Shown one piece after another: positions 5,074 through 7,984 of a stretch of 7,984 nucleotides of DNA; positions within the stretch are counted from its first letter, which is position 1; each line of letters opens with the position of its first letter. The notes below the pieces were generated by a model, which saw nothing but the letters and a program-made list of their open reading frames with translations, was not told where the DNA came from and did not search any database. Origin of the DNA: Bacillota bacterium (GTDB taxonomy: Bacteria; Bacillota; Clostridia; Oscillospirales; Ruminococcaceae); contig JAEWBS010000052.1 of the NCBI GenBank assembly GCA_023391005.1, positions 1 to 7,984 of the forward strand. Reading direction: 5' to 3'. A program made the translations under genes and the position numbers.

Positions 5074-6345
5074 ATGGCACAATTAACAGGCGCAACCATC
5101 AATGTTTACAGCGAGAAGACGCTCGCGATCGAGGCGGGGGCCAGAGGCACGGCGGCAATCGCGCTGCCGCTCGACTGGTATGAGGAGGGGACGCTGATCG
5201 CCTTCAACGCCGACGATTCGGCATTCTCAAAGCTTGGGTACATGCTCGACGACCTGCTTGAGCTGCGCGAGATGATGAAGCGCGCTTCCAAGGTGCTCAT
5301 CTATCCGCTGTGCGGCGGGGGCACGCGGGCGTCGGCGACGCTTGGCGAAAATCTGACCGTGACGGCGGTCAAGCAGGGCGCGCGCGGCAACGCGATCAGC
5401 GTGGTGGTCGCAAAATCGGGTAACCTGTGGCAGATCAAGACCTTTGTGGGCGGCAGTGTTGCGGATACGCAGCTTGTGGCGGACGCCGCCGCCTTTAAGG
5501 CCAACGCGTTTGTGGCGCTTTCGGGCGGGGGCGCGCTGGCCGCCGCGACGGTGACGCTCTCGGGCGGCAGCGACGGCACGGTGGCGGACACGGCGTATGA
5601 CGCCTTTCTCGAAGCGCTTAAAACCGAGGAATTCCAGACCATCGCCTACACCGGCGACGATGTCGCCATTAAGCAGAAGCTCGTCGACTATGTCAAGCGT
5701 GAGCGCGACGACGAGGATAAGTTCATTCAGGCCTGCGTGGGGAATTTCCCGGCCGACTGCGAGGGGATCATCTCCTTTGCAAACGGCGTGGTGCTGGCGG
5801 ATGGCACGCGCATTGACGCGAACATGGCCTCGGCGTGGCTGGCCGGCGCGACGGCTGCGGCGGCGGTCAACGAATCGCTGACCTACGACAGCTACGACGG
5901 GGCCGACAACGTTACCGAGAAGCTGACGCGCTCGCAGCAGCTTGTCTATAAGAATCAGGGCCTCGGCTGCTTTATTTTCAACAACGGCAGGGCAAAGGTT
6001 GAGAGCGACATCAACACGCTCGTGACCTACACGGTGCAAAAGCAGAAGGATTTTGCCAAAAACCGCGTGCTGCGCGTCATCGACGGCGTGTGCGGCGACA
6101 TTAAGGCGGTGTTCGACGCGTCGTTCGCGGGGGCCGAGCACAACAACGCCAGCGGGCGCAACCGCTTTAAGGCGAGCATCTGCGACTATATGACCGCGTT
6201 GCAGAACCAGAACGCCCTTGAGGATTTTGTGGCCGACGATGTGACCGTCGCCGCCGGTGCGGACAAGGACACCGTTGTGGTGAGCCTGCGCATCAAGCCG
6301 GTGGACAGCATGGAAAAGGCGAACATCACCGTTCGCGTCAGATAA
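5074..6345 (+). CDS. Contractile tail sheath protein, XkdK/YqbK-like
   Basis: A 423-aa tail sheath subunit that polymerises around the tail tube and contracts to drive it through the target envelope. The N-terminus has a beta strand around ATINVYSEKTL and the RGTAAIALPLDWYEEGTLI motif (about 24-42) typical of XkdK-like proteins. The central part carries SKVLIYPLCGGG (about 72-83), a variable protruding insertion, and then EEFQTIAYTGDD and KFIQACVGNFP. The C-terminal interlocking domain is complete: SQQLVYKNQGLGCFIFNNG, ESDINTLVTYT, then NRFKASICDYM and the final SLRIKPVDSMEKANITVRV handshake strand. The length, slightly below that of XkdK, is usual for Clostridial members. AAGGAG lies eight bases before ATG. 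The 3' end is 15 bases from the tube gene, so the two are cotranscribed. A sheath makes the source a contractile-tailed (myophage or R-type) element. Confidence 0.95.
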   Translation: MAQLTGATINVYSEKTLAIEAGARGTAAIALPLDWYEEGTLIAFNADDSAFSKLGYMLDDLLELREMMKRASKVLIYPLCGGGTRASATLGENLTVTAVKQGARGNAISVVVAKSGNLWQIKTFVGGSVADTQLVADAAAFKANAFVALSGGGALAAATVTLSGGSDGTVADTAYDAFLEALKTEEFQTIAYTGDDVAIKQKLVDYVKRERDDEDKFIQACVGNFPADCEGIISFANGVVLADGTRIDANMASAWLAGATAAAAVNESLTYDSYDGADNVTEKLTRSQQLVYKNQGLGCFIFNNGRAKVESDINTLVTYTVQKQKDFAKNRVLRVIDGVCGDIKAVFDASFAGAEHNNASGRNRFKASICDYMTALQNQNALEDFVADDVTVAAGADKDTVVVSLRIKPVDSMEKANITVRVR

Positions 6346-6360
6346 GAGGAGGAATAGATT

Positions 6361-6804
6361 ATGGAAAAGATCAAGCTTTCGCGCATTCCCGCAGGCCACG
6401 ACGGCAACGGCTATATCACGCTGGACGGCGGTGTGGTGGCGGCGTTTCGCATCTCGAAAATCTCGGCCCAGCTCGATATCACCAAGGAGAGCCGCCGCTT
6501 TTTAGGCGAGGTGATGACCCAGAATGTCGCCAGAGGCATGGCGGGCAGCGGCAGCGTCTCGTATTACCACACGACCGCCGCGCTCGTCGACGCGATGAAG
6601 AAGTACCAGAACGGCGGCGGCTACCCCGAGCTGACGCTGCAATATTACGCCGAAGCGCCCGGCAAGGGCCGGTGCGAGGTGGTGCTGCGCAACGTGGTGC
6701 TCGAGGCGGTGAGCTTCGGCGCGCTGGACGATTCCTCCGACGACGCGATGGTCAACGAGAGCGCGTTTTCGTTTGATGATTTTGACATCATCGAGCGGTT
6801 CTGA
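6361..6804 (+). CDS. Tail tube protein, XkdM/YqbM-like (DUF2001)
   Basis: A 147-aa tail tube subunit, forming hexameric rings stacked inside the sheath. It is predominantly beta. Landmarks are RIPAGHDGNGYITLDGG (about 8-24), a strand around AAFRISKISAQLDITKE (about 28-44), the FLGEVMTQNVARGMAGSGS segment (about 47-65) including the typical KxxGxxGxG-like loop before a strand, and YPELTLQYYAEAPGKG (about 88-103). The C-terminus SAFSFDDFDIIERF is the standard ending of the XkdM family, with an aromatic strand. The length is the family norm. GAGGAGG lies eight bases before ATG. The gene immediately follows the sheath, the universal arrangement. What should follow, a frameshifted tail chaperone and the tape measure protein, is absent here. 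Confidence 0.93.
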   Translation: MEKIKLSRIPAGHDGNGYITLDGGVVAAFRISKISAQLDITKESRRFLGEVMTQNVARGMAGSGSVSYYHTTAALVDAMKKYQNGGGYPELTLQYYAEAPGKGRCEVVLRNVVLEAVSFGALDDSSDDAMVNESAFSFDDFDIIERF

Positions 6805-6952
6805 TTTAGCGGCGGGATTAAGGGAAGATGGCCCGAAGGGCTTTACCGACGGGGCCGATTATCTGATCGGCGCGGTCAAATCCTCAGCGGTGAATTCGGT
6901 ATTCCCGCGCGCTGCCGCCGGAGATTGGGCTTGGGACCGGCGTTTGCCTTAG
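6776..6952 (+). pseudogene. Possible remnant frame overlapping the tube gene's end
   Basis: A 58-codon frame in the -1 register relative to the tube gene begins at ATG 6776 inside the tube gene and ends at TAG 6950. Beyond the overlap it reads smoothly, with mainly G at first and G/C at third codon positions, and contains a segment DGPKGFTDGADYLIGAVKSS with protein-like composition. There is no good ribosome site, and I do not recognise the product. Its position is that of the tail chaperone or tape measure genes, so it may be what remains after a deletion; it could equally be chance in GC-rich DNA. Confidence 0.25.
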
Positions 6953-6984
6953 GTTTTGACCTTTAAGAAACGCGCTGAAAAGGG

Positions 6985-7016
6985 GTGGCGGGCAGCCTAA
7001 AGGGCCTGCCCGCCAC
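6985..7016. terminator. Perfect 11-bp hairpin, possible terminator after the tube gene
   Basis: GTGGCGGGCAG (6985-6995) pairs perfectly with CTGCCCGCCAC (7006-7016); the inner bases CC and GG can extend the stem with a bulge. Only GTTT follows on the plus strand and CCCTTTTC on the minus strand, so as an intrinsic terminator it is mediocre. Its location, at the point where GC-rich sequence changes to AT-rich, fits the end of the tube transcription unit. Confidence 0.5.
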
Positions 7017-7021
7017 TACCG

Positions 7022-7181
7022 TTTCGACAAAATACGACATGCCGCGCGAATTTGACGTGAAAATCGGGTCGAAATCGTAACGTTAATTTGCACAAATTTA
7101 CGCCAAAAAATTGCATAATATGACAAAAAATAGGGCGTTACAGCAAAATATGACGCTCAAAACAGAGCATTTCGACAAAAT
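7022..7181. repeat. Repeated TTTCGACAAAAT motif upstream of the DUF2577 gene
   Basis: TTTCGACAAAAT occurs at 7022-7033 and again at 7170-7181, 148 bases apart. GTCGAAAT at 7068-7075 is an inverted copy of the core ATTTCGAC. Such spacing could suit an operator, but no known regulator site is recognised. Confidence 0.35.
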
Positions 7182-7230
7182 CTGCCTTCGCGCGCACGCG
7201 GTTTTTTCTAAAATGGCACGCGGGTGGGGC

Positions 7231-7258
7231 TTATACAGCCTATGCACAAAAATATAAA
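7231..7258 (+). promoter_or_regulatory. Possible promoter of the DUF2577 gene
   Basis: TATAAA at 7253-7258 is a good -10 box; the -35 candidate TTATAC at 7231-7236, 16 bases upstream, is poor. The surrounding AT-rich sequence and the long distance from the tube gene favour an own promoter. Transcription would begin near the hairpin at 7264-7279. Confidence 0.3.
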
Positions 7259-7263
7259 AATAT

Positions 7264-7279
7264 GCCGCTCTTTAGCGGC
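7264..7279 (+). promoter_or_regulatory. Leader hairpin next to the DUF2577 ribosome site
   Basis: GCCGCT (7264-7269) pairs with AGCGGC (7274-7279) around CTTT, directly before AAAAGGAG (7280-7287), which lies nine bases from ATG. It may protect the message end or tune access to the ribosome site. On the minus strand the same stem is followed by a T-rich tract, so it might stop antisense transcripts. Confidence 0.4.
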
Positions 7280-7296
7280 AAAAGGAGCTGTTTTTT

Positions 7297-7650
7297 ATGA
7301 ATACCGTTGATTTTATGAGAAAGCTCGCATGCGAGGCCATCCGCACCGAAAGCCCGTGCGAGATTGGCTATGCCACCTGGTTGGGCAATGTGCTGCGCAT
7401 CGACGCGCTGCCGATGGATGTGCCGCTGGATATGGTGCATATTCCGGCCAAGATGAAGAAGATTGAGGGCAAGCTGACCTGCGAACTTATAGAGGGCGAG
7501 GGCGTCGAGATTGAGGGCAGCGGCACGGTGCGCAGCATTAAGCTGACCGATGTGCCGGTGACCATTACCATGGACATGACGCCCGGCGACCATGTGCTGG
7601 TTATGCGGCACGCGGGCGGGCAGAAGTTTACGGTTTTGGATAAGTATTGA
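7297..7650 (+). CDS. DUF2577 protein, XkdR/YqbR-like, baseplate-associated
   Basis: A 117-aa protein of the DUF2577 family, encoded in PBSX/skin-type elements among the baseplate genes, between XkdQ and XkdS. The N-terminal helix VDFMRKLACEAIRTE (about 4-18) is followed by strands GYATWLGNVLRIDALPMDVP (about 24-43), DMVHIPAKMKK and a C-terminal strand-loop MTPGDHVLVMRHAGGQKFTVLDKY (about 94-117); the GD(x)VL(x)(x)R(x)xGGQ(x)(F/Y)xVLD ending is the family signature. Length is usual. AAAAGGAG lies nine bases before ATG. The gene is isolated: a 492-base spacer precedes it, and no XkdS, XkdT or other baseplate gene follows. Family members are thought to be part of the baseplate hub region; the exact role is not known. 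The frame is intact and codon choice resembles the sheath and tube genes, so it belongs to the same element. Confidence 0.85.
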   Translation: MNTVDFMRKLACEAIRTESPCEIGYATWLGNVLRIDALPMDVPLDMVHIPAKMKKIEGKLTCELIEGEGVEIEGSGTVRSIKLTDVPVTITMDMTPGDHVLVMRHAGGQKFTVLDKY

Positions 7651-7680
7651 GGGTAGGCGGGGGGAGAGAGGTTAGGACGC

Positions 7681-7711
7681 AAAAAAGCGCACAGGAGGCC
7701 CTGTGCGCTTT
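7681..7711 (-). terminator. Strong intrinsic terminator of the minus-strand small gene
   Basis: AAAGCGCACAGG (7684-7695) pairs perfectly with CCTGTGCGCTTT (7700-7711) around a four-base loop. Read on the minus strand the stem ends in TTTTTT (7686-7681), a classic rho-independent terminator, 11 bases after the stop codon of the gene at 7723-7968. On the plus strand the T-run is only TTT, but the hairpin may also stop transcripts coming from the DUF2577 gene. Confidence 0.85.
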
Positions 7712-7722
7712 GTAAATGTGTG

Positions 7723-7968
7723 TTAGCCGAAAAGGCCTTTCTTTTTAGGCTCGTCTTCGACATAGGGGGTATAGGGCTGGTTGTCTTCGTAGAAAAAAGT
7801 GTAGTAGGAGTTGATGCTGTTTGGGGCAGATACAACAATGTTTTTAATATTATCATAACCAATTTGAGCGATAAACGTTTCAATAGGAGCTACATATTTG
7901 GCTCTTAATGGTGTCGCTTCATCGCAGGATATGCTTGAATCTACTTTAAAAACTTTCATTCGAATCAT
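7723..7968 (-). CDS. Small AT-rich protein of unknown function
   Basis: An 81-aa protein that I do not recognise. The N-terminal half (MKVFKVDSSI, then RAKYVAPIETFIAQIGYDNIKN) and the strand NIVVSAPNSINSYYTFFYEDN suggest a small alpha/beta domain with helix and strand. The C-terminus YVEDEPKKKGLFG is charged and ends in KKKGLFG, probably a flexible tail. There is no signal peptide or membrane segment and a single cysteine (about residue 15). GGGAGG lies ten bases before the first ATG; an ATG three codons later would be too far. The gene has clearly lower GC content than the phage genes, lies convergent to the DUF2577 gene and has its own terminator. The promoter is outside the window. It may be a host gene or a separately acquired gene on the right flank of the element. 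Confidence 0.7.
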   Translation of the reverse strand: MIRMKVFKVDSSISCDEATPLRAKYVAPIETFIAQIGYDNIKNIVVSAPNSINSYYTFFYEDNQPYTPYVEDEPKKKGLFG

Positions 7969-7984
7969 AAATATAAAACCTCCC

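Larger units (their letters stand above)
6805..7296 (+). other. 492-base spacer between tail tube and DUF2577 genes
   Basis: This spacer stands where skin/PBSX clusters carry the tail chaperone, tape measure, XkdP and XkdQ genes (normally several kilobases). The first 150 bases are GC-rich and hold a weak remnant frame. A strong hairpin follows at 6985-7016. From about 7020 the base composition becomes AT-rich and non-coding in all frames. This part contains the 12-base direct repeat TTTCGACAAAAT (7022-7033 and 7170-7181), an inverted partial copy at 7068-7075, and a small hairpin just before the DUF2577 ribosome site. The AT-rich half looks like a promoter/regulatory region of a separate transcription unit. 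Confidence 0.55.

Noticed and set aside
5227..6399. 390-codon open frame on the minus strand
   Set aside because: It is exactly antisense to the sheath gene, rich in R, H, V and A as expected from reading GC-rich coding DNA in reverse, and has no ribosome site.
7191..7207. CGCG...CGCG followed by GTTTTTT as a terminator
   Set aside because: The stem has only four pairs, too short to support an intrinsic terminator call.
7262..7300. 12-codon upstream frame overlapping the DUF2577 start as ATGA
   Set aside because: Its codons are formed by the leader hairpin and ribosome site, and it has no ribosome site of its own; probably coincidence.
1067..7722. Search for attL/attR direct repeats at the two borders
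   Set aside because: No matching repeat could be seen by eye between the left spacer and the region after the DUF2577 gene, and no tRNA end or integrase is present.

Overview
The window looks like a chromosomal stretch of a fairly GC-rich Gram-positive anaerobe, most likely a member of the Clostridia close to the Oscillospiraceae. This placement is inferred from strong GGAGG-type ribosome binding sites, a YoaK/DUF1275 membrane protein and a set of PBSX/skin-type contractile phage genes typical of Bacillota. No rRNA, tRNA, CRISPR array, integrase or transposase gene is visible.

Left flank (1-1066, minus strand): a LysM-domain protein that runs off the window edge and starts at TTG, and a complete DUF1275 membrane protein. 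Both look like host genes. The divergent spacer (about 1067-1374) holds four consecutive stem-loops, one with a perfect 16-bp arm.

Centre (1375-7650, plus strand): nine intact phage structural genes in the canonical order of PBSX/skin-like elements. They are a GP20-type scaffold, a HK97-fold major capsid protein, a 52-aa YqbF-like protein, a head-tail connector, a head-closure protein, a tail-terminator-like protein, a contractile tail sheath, a tail tube, and a DUF2577 (XkdR/YqbR-like) baseplate-associated protein. No terminase, portal or minor head protein lies upstream of the scaffold. No gp10-like neck protein lies between closure and terminator. No tail chaperone, tape measure, XkdP or XkdQ lies between tube and DUF2577, and no XkdS/XkdT follows it. 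At most of these places there is spacer DNA without a recognisable gene: 1867-2378 (whose missing content, if any, is unclear), 4264-4396, 4883-5073 and 6805-7296. Several spacers contain strong hairpins, including a terminator-like one in mid-cluster (3832-3867).

Right flank (7651-7984): a terminator hairpin and a small AT-rich minus-strand gene of unknown function.

Interpretation: the surviving genes could build a capsid shell and a contractile sheath/tube, but the window lacks what is needed to package DNA or set tail length. Either this is a prophage reduced by several internal deletions whose remaining genes have not yet decayed, or it is a domesticated, dispersed particle locus whose other parts are encoded elsewhere. 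The intact frames and good ribosome binding sites make the second option worth testing, but the sequence alone cannot decide.
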